Virus record (IMG/VR): IMGVR_UViG_3300046513_000114
Span: 1-37,202 of that record
Length of the DNA stretch: 37,202 bases
Reading direction: 5' to 3' (one strand)
Source: a virus
Part shown: positions 7,443-14,072 of the stretch, in pieces
Position numbering within the stretch: position 1 is the first letter of the stretch
Layout: every line of letters starts with the position of its first letter
Position numbers and translations under genes: made by a program
Notes under the pieces: generated by a model
Databases searched by the model: none
Told to the model about the DNA's origin: nothing
The model's input: the letters and a program-made list of their open reading frames with translations, nothing else

Positions 7443-7647
7443 GTGCGCGAAGCTCCTGTGGTGCGTTGGCGTTCTGCGGAAGATCGGGATAGGTGCCCCA
7501 CGGCGCGCGTAGTTCGCGCCACGGGTTGTCGGAGGCGATGGCGGAGCGATGCGCATACCGGCCGCGCACGCCGTTGTCCCAGAGCTCGCGGCACCTGGTG
7601 GTCTGGTTGTCGAACCAGCCGGAGAAGAGGTCGGGCGTGCGCGGCAT
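7435..7647 (-). CDS. Unknown small protein, weakly Rmf/CrpP-like
   Basis: 70 aa with GVRGRYAHRS followed by SDNPWRELRAPWG. This G..A......NPW.....W layout recalls the small ribosome-modulation-factor/CrpP-like proteins common in phages, but the second half of that motif is not clear, so the link is weak. It starts 3 nt after the stop of the clamp-like gene and overlaps the next gene by 8 nt. Confidence 0.6.
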   Translation of the reverse strand: MPRTPDLFSGWFDNQTTRCRELWDNGVRGRYAHRSAIASDNPWRELRAPWGTYPDLPQNANAPQELRAHG

Positions 7648-7649
7648 GG

Positions 7650-8312
7650 TCAGGCTGCGATGCGCAGGGCAGAGGGGAGGACTTCAGTCAGCGTCTTGCC
7701 GCTCATGGGCATGACCAGGCCGATGCCATGGCGGCCGGTACGCTCGGGCTCGAACGTGAAGAGCGCGCTACCGTTCGTGTCCGCGCCCCGGTGGTAAAAC
7801 CTGACGCAGCCGGGAAGAGCCAATGCGCGGTTCAACAGGCGCGTATTGAATCCTCCGAGGAGGCCCTCGTTCCACGTGGTGAAGTCGCCCATGACCGCCG
7901 GAATATCCGGGTACTTGCACTCGATCACGGCCTTACCGGGCTCGATGTACACAGTCGCTTCGTCGCGATCGACGATGCGAAGCGAGCTGCCGTCCTCGAT
8001 CGCCTTACCGGCTTCGTTGCGACTCGCTTCAACGATCACGCGGTTGCCTGCCTTCAGGAACGGCTTGGCCGTGCGGCTGATGCTCAGCGTGACATCTACG
8101 ATGGCCTTCCCGTACCTGTCCTCTTCGCAGTAGGCAATGTGACCGTCGGAGGCCATGAGAAGCGGTCGCTCGTGTGCCCGTACATGGACGCCGTTCAAGT
8201 AGTAGCGGATGTCCGCCACCGCCGTGAAGCCGAGTACGTTGCGGAACACGGACGCATCAACTTCGACGATGGGTTCGCGCGGGAGGACGGCTTTGTCGGT
8301 CTTGCTGGTCAC
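7650..8312 (-). CDS. Possible sliding-clamp-like phage protein
   Basis: 220 aa. The N-terminal part reads FRNVLGFTAVADIRYYLNGV, then LLMASDGHIAYCEE; this resembles the DnaN-type layout in which a short helix is followed by 'YLNGV' and a '(A/T)DGH' strand. The rest is strand-rich. A phage beta-clamp-like role in replication or recombination is plausible beside the exonuclease and annealing protein, but it is shorter than a normal clamp subunit and the call rests on these motifs only. GTG start with AAAGGA 6 nt upstream, immediately after a GCCGGY hairpin. Confidence 0.5.
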   Translation of the reverse strand: MTSKTDKAVLPREPIVEVDASVFRNVLGFTAVADIRYYLNGVHVRAHERPLLMASDGHIAYCEEDRYGKAIVDVTLSISRTAKPFLKAGNRVIVEASRNEAGKAIEDGSSLRIVDRDEATVYIEPGKAVIECKYPDIPAVMGDFTTWNEGLLGGFNTRLLNRALALPGCVRFYHRGADTNGSALFTFEPERTGRHGIGLVMPMSGKTLTEVLPSALRIAA

Positions 8313-8324
8313 GATTAGTCCTTT

Positions 8325-8339
8325 GCCGGCCAGACCGGC
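8325..8339 (-). repeat. GCCGGC hairpin A before the clamp-like gene
   Basis: On the minus strand GCCGGTCTGGCCGGC forms a 6-bp stem (one G-U pair) with a 3-nt loop and ends 1-2 nt before the AAGGA ribosome site of the gene starting at 8312. There is no U tract, so it is not an intrinsic terminator. Related elements lie at 10888, 11205 and 12126. Confidence 0.7.
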
Positions 8340-8353
8340 ACTGTTGAACGGGG

Positions 8354-10111
8354 TTAGGCGGCTTTCTTCAGATCGTTGACTGCACCCTGGATGACGCTCC
8401 AGAGCCCGCGGTAGATCGCGATTAGGTCGCTCTCGGCGTAGAGCTTCGCGCCGCGCTCGGTGCCGGCAGGTTTGAAGCCGATGGAGGCGAGGCCGTCGGC
8501 GGTGATCGACAGCGGCGCGATCTTTGCGTTGATGTCGCCGAGTTTGATCAGCGTGCTAGGTGCCTGGTCGGCCTTCGGCTTGTCGGCCGCGAAAATCACG
8601 AGGGACGGCGCGAAGGCATCGAAGGGTTCGGACGAAAGGACGGCGCGGCGCGGCTCCGGCGAGGTCGTCGGCTCCGGGTCCGGAACAACAGGCGCCACCT
8701 CGTTCGCCTTACGCGCAGCTTCGGCGGTCGCTTCTTCCTCGGCTCGCTCGCGAGCGAGCTTGTCCGCCTCTTCCTGACGGATCTTCGCGCGCTCGCGCTC
8801 CGCACGCGCCTCCAGCTTCGCCTGGTGTTCGGCGATGCGTGCCTTGATCGCGAGTATGAAGTCGTCCATCGGCTTCACCGCGAGCTGCTGAACGTCCGGC
8901 AGGAGGGCTCGGTACTGGTACTCCGTGTCGTTTTCTTCGATCCATGCCAGCTTCTTCCGGAAGTCCGCGGCCTGGCGGTCGGCGATGATCTTCCCGTTCG
9001 CCAGTGCGGTGGCCAACTTGTCATCGATGCTGCTGATCGTCTTCAGGCCCTTGATGGCACCTGCGAAGTCGGGCATGACCACGTCGAGACGGAGGCCGGT
9101 GATCTCACGCTGCAGTTCGGCAACGTGGGCCGTGAAAGCCTTGCGCGCCGCTTCTATCTTCTCGGCGCGTCGGCGGGCCTTCTCGCTTTCGAACAGCTTC
9201 TCGGCCATGAGGCGGTTGTCCCGCACTAGCTTGAGAAGCATGTCCTTCTGCCGCTTCGCCTGGTCGACGCTCGCGATCTGGGCGAGCATCATCGATTCGG
9301 CAGCGTCGAGCGTTTCCTCAGCCTTCTTCATGGCCTTGATCTGCTGATCGAGGTCAACGAAGTCCTGATCGGTCTGTGGCTCGCGGATCAGCTTATTTTC
9401 GAGGAAATGGCGCAGCGCCTGCTCGAACTTGGCAAAGTTCTCGCGGACGGCGATCTCGCCGCTGATCTGCACGGACACCGCCGGCAGTGCCTGCACGGCT
9501 TCTCCGACGAGCATCGGTTGCGGTTCCGGAAGGACGTAGTTAAGGAGGTCACGATCGAACTGGGCCCATCCGTCGACGATGCGCTCGAACCAAGCCGCAT
9601 CAGGCCACACTTCAGTCGAGACGAAGTTCGCCGGGGTGCCGTCAGACACAGTGAAGATGACGCGCTTGGCACCGGTGATCATCATGACCTGCTGGCACTG
9701 AGGCATGTGCGAATCGGGGACCACTCCAGCCGTGACCGACGCGGCGAGTTCCTCGTTCCACTGCTTGTGCTCGAAGGCGGTATTGCCGGCCATGGTCAGG
9801 CCATCGCAGGACGCAGAGAGATGGCCGCCGGCATCCTCGTTGGAGCACGTCACAGGGTAGAGGTCTTCGCCAATCATCTGCTCGACCAAGGGCCGAGCGA
9901 GGGCTTCCACCTCATGGCCATAGTCGAGGATGTTCTCCTGCACCCAATCACTGAATTCCTTCGGATCGCCTGTGTGCTTGACGCGCAGCAACTCGGAGCG
10001 CGTGGTGAGCTTGGAAAGGCCGAGCATGGCTGCCGCTTCGCTGGCGCCGTGGCTGGACAGGCGGAACGCTGCCCACTCGTCGCTACCCTGGATGAGGTTG
10101 GTAATCTTCAC
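8354..10111 (-). CDS. YqaJ-type phage exonuclease with long helical C-terminal part
   Basis: About 585 aa. Residues 1-210 match the YqaJ / lambda-Exo-like nuclease fold: QGSDEWAAFRLSSHGASEAAAMLG near the N terminus, then GHEVEALARP (about 65-74), an Asp in ASCDGL (about 103) and the ExK in AFEHKQW (Glu114, Lys116). The enzyme should resect double-stranded DNA for annealing by the RecT-type protein encoded just upstream. Residues 230 to about 540 are charged and helical with coiled-coil character, far longer than lambda Exo (226 aa). GTG start at 10111 overlaps the RecT stop as GTGA and has GGGGAG 6 nt upstream. Confidence 0.88.
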   Translation of the reverse strand: MKITNLIQGSDEWAAFRLSSHGASEAAAMLGLSKLTTRSELLRVKHTGDPKEFSDWVQENILDYGHEVEALARPLVEQMIGEDLYPVTCSNEDAGGHLSASCDGLTMAGNTAFEHKQWNEELAASVTAGVVPDSHMPQCQQVMMITGAKRVIFTVSDGTPANFVSTEVWPDAAWFERIVDGWAQFDRDLLNYVLPEPQPMLVGEAVQALPAVSVQISGEIAVRENFAKFEQALRHFLENKLIREPQTDQDFVDLDQQIKAMKKAEETLDAAESMMLAQIASVDQAKRQKDMLLKLVRDNRLMAEKLFESEKARRRAEKIEAARKAFTAHVAELQREITGLRLDVVMPDFAGAIKGLKTISSIDDKLATALANGKIIADRQAADFRKKLAWIEENDTEYQYRALLPDVQQLAVKPMDDFILAIKARIAEHQAKLEARAERERAKIRQEEADKLARERAEEEATAEAARKANEVAPVVPDPEPTTSPEPRRAVLSSEPFDAFAPSLVIFAADKPKADQAPSTLIKLGDINAKIAPLSITADGLASIGFKPAGTERGAKLYAESDLIAIYRGLWSVIQGAVNDLKKAA

Positions 10112-10875
10112 TTGTCGCTCCCCTCGGATTCGGTGTGCGGCTTGGCGCGGATCTTGGACTTCTGCTCGTCCGTCAGCCGGCCCTTCGTTTCGGCCATGGC
10201 AACGATGTCGTCGGCGCTGCGAACGCCGCGCTCGATTACGCTCAGCCAAGTGGGCAGGTTCTTCTCGAAGTCTTCCGTCGGATAGGAAACCGGTTCGGTG
10301 CGGACAACCGTCGCTCGATGGGCCTCGGCTGAGGGTTGGATATCCATGATCTCCTCGGCGATCGGCATGCCCTTAAGGACGTCCGTGAACACGTCACGAA
10401 GTGCGAAAGCGCGGGCGCGCATCTGCCGCATGCGCTTCGGGTACTGAGTCCACGTACCGCTCTTGCCGAACAGGCCTGCGGTCTTGGCGTCGTCGGTGCT
10501 GAACGTGCGGACTTCCTCGTCTTCGCCGCGGCGCTTAGCGCGGCAGGTTGCCGTGTGACCGTCATCCGATTCCTTGACGTACTCGCACAGCGGTGAGCTG
10601 CGAACAAGCGCGAGCACGGCGTCACCCCATAGCGCCGGGCGGCCATTAATGATCGCGATGTTCTGGATGGCCTGCAGGGGCTTCAGACCAAGCTCCGCGC
10701 CCCACTGGATTGCAATCATGCAGTTCGCCGGCTTGCCCTTAAAGTCCTTGGGCACCAGGTCGCTGTCCGCGAGGTAATCGCAGAACGTCAGAGCCTGATC
10801 AAACGTCTGGGGGCTGAGGTCGAGCTGCTGGCGGGGCTGCGAAACGACCGCGACCTGGGATGCCGGAGCATTCAT
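10108..10875 (-). CDS. recT: RecT-type single-strand annealing protein
   Basis: 255 aa. The segment CMIAIQWGAELGLKPLQAIQ followed by NIAIINGRPALWGD is the signature region of RecT/Bet-like recombinases. It should bind single-stranded DNA made by the exonuclease and anneal it to a complementary strand. The ATG at 10875 has AAGGA about 7 nt upstream right after hairpin B. The acidic tail (EGSDK) and the 4-nt overlap with the exonuclease gene fit a coupled exonuclease-annealing pair. Confidence 0.9.
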   Translation of the reverse strand: MNAPASQVAVVSQPRQQLDLSPQTFDQALTFCDYLADSDLVPKDFKGKPANCMIAIQWGAELGLKPLQAIQNIAIINGRPALWGDAVLALVRSSPLCEYVKESDDGHTATCRAKRRGEDEEVRTFSTDDAKTAGLFGKSGTWTQYPKRMRQMRARAFALRDVFTDVLKGMPIAEEIMDIQPSAEAHRATVVRTEPVSYPTEDFEKNLPTWLSVIERGVRSADDIVAMAETKGRLTDEQKSKIRAKPHTESEGSDK

Positions 10876-10887
10876 CGAAATTCCTTC

Positions 10888-10902
10888 GCCGGCCAGGCCG
10901 GC
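10888..10902 (-). repeat. GCCGGC hairpin B before recT
   Basis: GCCGGCCTGGCCGGC gives a perfect 6-bp stem with loop CTG, ending directly before the GAAGGA ribosome site of recT. It sits in the 56-nt gap between the KTSC gene and recT. Confidence 0.75.
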
Positions 10903-10931
10903 GTTTCTGTGAGAGGGTTTGCGAACCGAGA

Positions 10932-11192
10932 TCAGCCTTCGAAGTTGACCCGGCGATACGGGTACTTCTCGGTCGCCGACTTGATGTGCTTGCCGAAGTG
11001 CGAGCCGATCGACTCCGCGCCCTGAAACGCGGCGAAGTCCTCGGCGGTGAAGTTGTCGTAGTGGTAGACGCTGCTCGGCTCGCCCTTGCTGTTCTTGAAG
11101 CGGATGGCGAGCGTGTTGCTGGCCGCGTCGTGACCGATGCTGTGGATCTGCGAGGACTCGACGGGCTTGAGAGCTATCAGGTTGGTCGTCAT
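10932..11192 (-). CDS. KTSC-domain protein
   Basis: 86 aa. The layout SSQIHSIGHD, LAIRFKNSKGEPSSVYHYDN, FAAFQGAESIGSHFGKHIKS is that of the KTSC domain, a short beta-rich domain of unknown function seen in phage and bacterial proteins. It is encoded just before the recombination genes and may assist them. The ribosome site AAGGA lies 7 nt before the start, after hairpin C. Confidence 0.85.
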   Translation of the reverse strand: MTTNLIALKPVESSQIHSIGHDAASNTLAIRFKNSKGEPSSVYHYDNFTAEDFAAFQGAESIGSHFGKHIKSATEKYPYRRVNFEG

Positions 11193-11204
11193 TGCGAATT
11201 CCTT

Positions 11205-11219
11205 GCCGGCGCTGCCGGC
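11205..11219 (-). repeat. GCCGGC hairpin C before the KTSC gene
   Basis: GCCGGCAGCGCCGGC is a perfect 6-bp stem with a 3-nt loop, directly followed by AAGGA. It lies in the 36-nt gap between two genes. The stem sequence equals that of hairpin B while the loop differs. Confidence 0.75.
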
Positions 11220-11228
11220 GTGTTGTGA

Positions 11229-11366
11229 TTAGTGGCCGGTAGCGAGCGCAATGAGTGTCGTGATCGCTACAAGGCCGAGGTAGACGCCGATGAACTGCCA
11301 CTCGGCACGGGTGAGGGGCTTGCGTGCATTCGCTGCAGCGCGGATGTGGGTGAGGTATTCGTTCAT
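11229..11366 (-). CDS. Small one-segment membrane protein, 45 aa
   Basis: A charged N-terminal 22 residues (NARKPLTRAEW) are followed by one membrane helix, FIGVYLGLVAITTLIALAT. The ATG overlaps the stop of the upstream gene as ATGA. Small membrane proteins from the early-left operon can affect host membranes or exclusion, but there is no direct evidence for a role. Confidence 0.7.
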   Translation of the reverse strand: MNEYLTHIRAAANARKPLTRAEWQFIGVYLGLVAITTLIALATGH

Positions 11367-11569
11367 GCCGCAGTCGTCCCGGTCGGCACGACGTTGCGGA
11401 AGCGGCGGCCGTGCTCGTACGAGACCGACTCGGGCGTGCGCTCTTCGAGCAGCGGCAGACCGGCGTGGATCGCGGCACGCATCTCCGCCTCGGTGACGCC
11501 GTGCTGTCGGCCGTAGCGGCGAATGCGGCGGGCGTACTGCATGTGGGTGGTCGGGACGACGGTGCTCAT
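11363..11569 (-). CDS. Unknown 68-aa protein
   Basis: The sequence is basic (YARRIRRYGRQHGVTEAEMR) and mostly helical, possibly nucleic-acid binding, though no fold is recognised. Start and stop overlap the neighbouring genes by 4 nt each as ATGA, strong support that the frame is used. Confidence 0.7.
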   Translation of the reverse strand: MSTVVPTTHMQYARRIRRYGRQHGVTEAEMRAAIHAGLPLLEERTPESVSYEHGRRFRNVVPTGTTAA

Positions 11570-11853
11570 ACACGGAACTCCTTGTTGGCTTTGGTCTCGG
11601 CCTTCTCGGCCACATAGGTCGGGACGTGGTCCCGCATCAGCTCGGCGGCGCGCACTAGGTCGCCGTCGCGGAAGAGGGCGACGATGCGATTGCAGGTCCG
11701 GGGATCGAAGAGCGCGTCGCTCAAGCCTTCGGCGAAGGTCTCGTCGTCGGCGAGCAGCTGCGTCTCGGTGGTCGCGATGAAGTCGCGAACCTGAGCCTCG
11801 TGGTCGAAGGCGTCGCATACAGCGCGGTCGACGCGGGGTTCGTAGGCGCTCAT
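11566..11853 (-). CDS. Unknown 95-aa protein
   Basis: Acidic, helical protein (ATTETQLLADDETFAEGLSD) without membrane segments or cysteine clusters. It shares 4-nt overlaps with both neighbours, so it belongs to the coupled early-left series. No family is recognised. Confidence 0.7.
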   Translation of the reverse strand: MSAYEPRVDRAVCDAFDHEAQVRDFIATTETQLLADDETFAEGLSDALFDPRTCNRIVALFRDGDLVRAAELMRDHVPTYVAEKAETKANKEFRV

Positions 11854-12113
11854 TCCGCACCGTCCAGCGCCTGGGCGGCGAGATCGGTGTAGTGGCCCTT
11901 GGCCTTGGCGATGCCGATGGCACGCTCGAACAAGGAGATGGATGCGCGGTTGAGGGCCTCGTAGGCCGTGTACGCCTCACGGAGGACCGCCGGCGGCGTT
12001 GCCGTGTCGGCTTCGAGCTCGGCGATCAGGTCGTTGACCTTCATCGCCTGGCCACCGACGCGCACGCCGGCGGCGAAGGCCGGGCTATCTGCGCTGACGA
12101 AGGTGAGGGACAT
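11850..12113 (-). CDS. Unknown 87-aa protein, first gene of the leftward operon
   Basis: Helical protein with a short strand-forming start (MSLTFVSAD) and a helix-rich rest. The ATG at 12113 is chosen because GGAG lies 6 nt upstream; an ATG at 12119 would sit directly on the ribosome site. It is the first gene after promoter pL and hairpin D. Confidence 0.7.
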   Translation of the reverse strand: MSLTFVSADSPAFAAGVRVGGQAMKVNDLIAELEADTATPPAVLREAYTAYEALNRASISLFERAIGIAKAKGHYTDLAAQALDGAE

Positions 12114-12125
12114 GGGCATCTCCAA

Positions 12126-12141
12126 GCCGGGGTTGTCCGGC
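12126..12141 (-). repeat. Hairpin D at the 5' end of the leftward transcript
   Basis: GCCGG (minus strand, from 12141) pairs with CCGGC around ACAACC, a 5-bp variant of hairpins A-C, followed by TTGGAG and the first gene. The predicted start point of the pL transcript is about 12145, so the hairpin would be almost at the 5' end. Confidence 0.6.
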
Positions 12142-12151
12142 GCTGGAGAGA

Positions 12152-12181
12152 AGTCTAGAGAAATGAACTTTACTAAGTCAA
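12152..12181 (-). promoter_or_regulatory. Early leftward promoter (pL)
   Basis: On the minus strand TTGACT (12181-12176) and TAGACT (12157-12152) are separated by 18 nt. The spacer contains AAGTTCAT. The same hexamers, spacer length and AAGTTCAT position occur at the rightward promoter 13771-13800. It drives the operon ending in int. Confidence 0.75.
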
Positions 12182-12224
12182 GGAAAATGAACTTCCGTAG
12201 TTCAGCTTAATGAACTTGTGTTCA
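12163..12224. promoter_or_regulatory. Repressor operator cluster at pL
   Basis: ATGAACTT occurs at 12163-12170 (within the promoter spacer), 12187-12194 and 12210-12217. The second and third are part of dyads TGAAC-N7-GTTCA (12188-12204) and TGAAC-N4-GTTCA (12211-12224). They are probable binding sites for the CI and/or Cro proteins. Confidence 0.65.
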
Positions 12225-12232
12225 GGGACCGT

Positions 12233-12988
12233 TTACTTTCGCGGAATGAGCTGGGAGGCAAGGCTAGGTTGGCGGCTGACGCTCAGCGTCTCGCTGGTGC
12301 GCGAAACGACGATGTCTTCCCCGCGGTTCCAGTAGAGGATCTTTCGCGAGCCACCTTTGCGGATCGACGGCTGCCCCAAGGTCGCGGTGACGGCTGGCAT
12401 AACCGACGCATTGACGCCAACTCTTATCTGGCTTGCAGTGGCCGGCGCGCCGGCGAAGCTGATGTGACCGCGGGAGTAGGGCGCTCCGAAGGCGTTGCCG
12501 TCGGGTATGGAGCACTCTTGGCCCTGCGTGGATGTCTTGCAGTTCGTCGCTCCGAGCCGCTTCGCCTCTTCGATTCCCATCCCAATGGTGTAGCCACCGA
12601 TGGAATGCCAAGGAGAGGTGGTTGGAGATGCTGGCGCGGCGCTCGTCGCGGGTTTCTCGGACGCGGGAGCCTTAGCTGGATCGCGGTTTGTTCCCAGCCA
12701 GACGCCGCCGCCGATGATGGCCATCAGAATAAGTCCCGAGATCTTCTGCGCGGCTGGACTGGGCTGTCGCGTTTGAGCGGTAGAACCGCGCGTCGCCTTG
12801 GAGCCACCTATCTTTTGGCGGTAGCTAACCCCTGTGCCTGGTATGCCTGTGTTGACGTAGGTGCCGCTCCTTCCGACTGATACGCTCGATCCACGCGGAC
12901 CGATGGTTACGCTGCTAGCGCCGCGCTTCCCGATGTTCACACGTAGACCCGGAGCGATCTTGATCGACTTGCGGAACCTGAAGCCCAT
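12233..12988 (-). CDS. DUF4236-domain membrane protein, probable lysogenic conversion gene
   Basis: 251 aa. Residues 1-60 are glycine-rich (FRFRKSIKIAPGLRVNIGK then GPRGSSVSVGRSGTYVNTG), the mark of DUF4236; one membrane helix follows at about 83-99, then an Ala/Pro/Ser linker and a C-terminal domain of about 125 aa that is likely outside the inner membrane. It starts 22 nt after the repressor stop with AAGGA upstream, so it should be expressed with cI in the lysogen. Function unknown; superinfection exclusion or host-surface change are reasonable guesses. Confidence 0.8.
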   Translation of the reverse strand: MGFRFRKSIKIAPGLRVNIGKRGASSVTIGPRGSSVSVGRSGTYVNTGIPGTGVSYRQKIGGSKATRGSTAQTRQPSPAAQKISGLILMAIIGGGVWLGTNRDPAKAPASEKPATSAAPASPTTSPWHSIGGYTIGMGIEEAKRLGATNCKTSTQGQECSIPDGNAFGAPYSRGHISFAGAPATASQIRVGVNASVMPAVTATLGQPSIRKGGSRKILYWNRGEDIVVSRTSETLSVSRQPSLASQLIPRK

Positions 12989-13009
12989 GGCTTTTCCTTG
13001 CGAGCGTAG

Positions 13010-13735
13010 TTAGAGGCCCCCTGGGCCGCTGCGGTCGATAACCCGACCGATGACTAGGAACCGATCACTGTCCTGACTGATGTACTCGTCGGGGTAGGTG
13101 GCTTTATCGACACTGTCCGACACGATCCGAATCTGTCCGTCGGCCATTTTGAAGATCCGCTTGATCTTCACCTCGTCGCCGAGGGCGACGACGAAGACGC
13201 GGCCGCTGACAATCTTTGTGGACCCGAGGTCTATCACCGCACGGTCGCCGTGGAACAGCGTGCGCTCCATGCTGTTGCCCCGTACGCCCATCACCCGAAG
13301 GTTCTCGGCTTTTGCGCCCATCCTCTGGAGCCAGTCGATCGTGAACCGCTGACGGTACTTGGTCGGGATGAATTCGGGCGTCAATGCGCCGGGACCCGCG
13401 CTCACTTCGATATCCACGCCCTGCACCCAGACCTCCTTGTTCGCATCGAACTCCTCGTCATCCTCCACCGCCTCGATCTCGTAGGCTGGGATGATGACGC
13501 GTCTGGGGCCGGTTTCGTCCATCGGTAGCTCGCCGGTCAGCAACCACTCGCGGCGAATGTGGAGTGCAGCACATATGCCGTCTACGGTGGTTGCGCGCAC
13601 CTTCTCCGGCCTCGTGAGGTCGTTCAGGATGTTGTAGACGGTCCCCTTCGATACGGACAGCCTGGCGATCAGCCAAGGCGCCTTCTGTTCCCGGGCGTCC
13701 AGCGCGGCTTGAAGCCGCTTCCCCATAGTAGTCAT
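13010..13735 (-). CDS. cI: CI-type prophage repressor (S24/LexA-like)
   Basis: 241 aa. Residues 1-65 hold the HTH (SVSKGTVYNILNDLTRPEKV). The C-terminal half is a LexA-like self-cleaving domain with Ser155 in GNSMERT and Lys192 in VKIKRIF; Ala113-Gly114 in VSAGPG is a probable cleavage site. It keeps the prophage silent by binding the AAGTTCAT-type operators and should be inactivated after RecA activation. ATG at 13735 (or 13726) has no ribosome site, and a TAGAAT -10 element just upstream suggests a leaderless message as in lambda cI from pRM. Confidence 0.93.
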   Translation of the reverse strand: MTTMGKRLQAALDAREQKAPWLIARLSVSKGTVYNILNDLTRPEKVRATTVDGICAALHIRREWLLTGELPMDETGPRRVIIPAYEIEAVEDDEEFDANKEVWVQGVDIEVSAGPGALTPEFIPTKYRQRFTIDWLQRMGAKAENLRVMGVRGNSMERTLFHGDRAVIDLGSTKIVSGRVFVVALGDEVKIKRIFKMADGQIRIVSDSVDKATYPDEYISQDSDRFLVIGRVIDRSGPGGL

Positions 13736-13742
13736 GTCTAGA

Positions 13743-13795
13743 ATTCTAAACTTTTGACAGTCCAGAGTGCTTGACTGTCGTAAGTTCATAGAACT
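13743..13795. promoter_or_regulatory. cI-cro intergenic operator region, with possible pRM -10
   Basis: Visible elements are AGTTC-ATA-GAACT (13783-13795, perfect 5-bp arms), an inverted repeat GACAGTC (13756-13762)/GACTGTC (13773-13779), and TAAACTT near 13747, one mismatch from the operator half site. TAGAAT on the minus strand (13748-13743) is about 7 nt before the repressor ATG and may be the pRM -10; no good -35 was seen. Confidence 0.6.
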
Positions 13796-13800
13796 AGACT
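13771..13800 (+). promoter_or_regulatory. Early rightward promoter (pR)
   Basis: TTGACT (13771-13776) and TAGACT (13795-13800) with an 18-nt spacer that includes AAGTTCAT; nearly the twin of pL. The start point would be about 13807, next to the cro ATG at 13808, so the transcript is probably leaderless. Confidence 0.75.
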
Positions 13801-13807
13801 CGCGCCC

Positions 13808-14002
13808 ATGGAAATGACCAAGCGCAACGTACGCCGTGCCCTCGGCTTTCGCCGAGACATCGAACTCGCCCGCTTCTTCGGCGTCAGCAAGGGCGCGGTA
13901 AGCCAGTGGCCGGAGGGCGAAGCCATCCCCGAGGTCCGTCAATGGCAGGCCAAGGCTAAGCGGCCGGATCTCTTCGGCGATGAGTCGATCAAGGCAGCCT
14001 GA
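13808..14002 (+). CDS. cro: Cro-like repressor
   Basis: 64 aa, about the size of lambda Cro (66 aa). FGVSKGAVSQWPEGEAIPEV is a Cro-family HTH recognition segment. It should bind the same operators as CI and favour the lytic pathway. No ribosome site precedes the ATG; the pR start point is predicted at the ATG. A second ATG lies two codons on. Confidence 0.9.
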   Translation: MEMTKRNVRRALGFRRDIELARFFGVSKGAVSQWPEGEAIPEVRQWQAKAKRPDLFGDESIKAA

Positions 14003-14072
14003 TCTCCCCTCTGGTTCCAGCTTCCCTGTGTCCATGGTGTGCACCTTAGCGCCGGACCACCGCCAATTCTCC

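Noticed and set aside
7194-7556. 120-codon version of the 82-aa gene
   Set aside because: The extra 38 codons overlap the upstream gene out of frame and are Pro/Arg-rich; the ATG at 7442 fits the short-overlap pattern of the operon.
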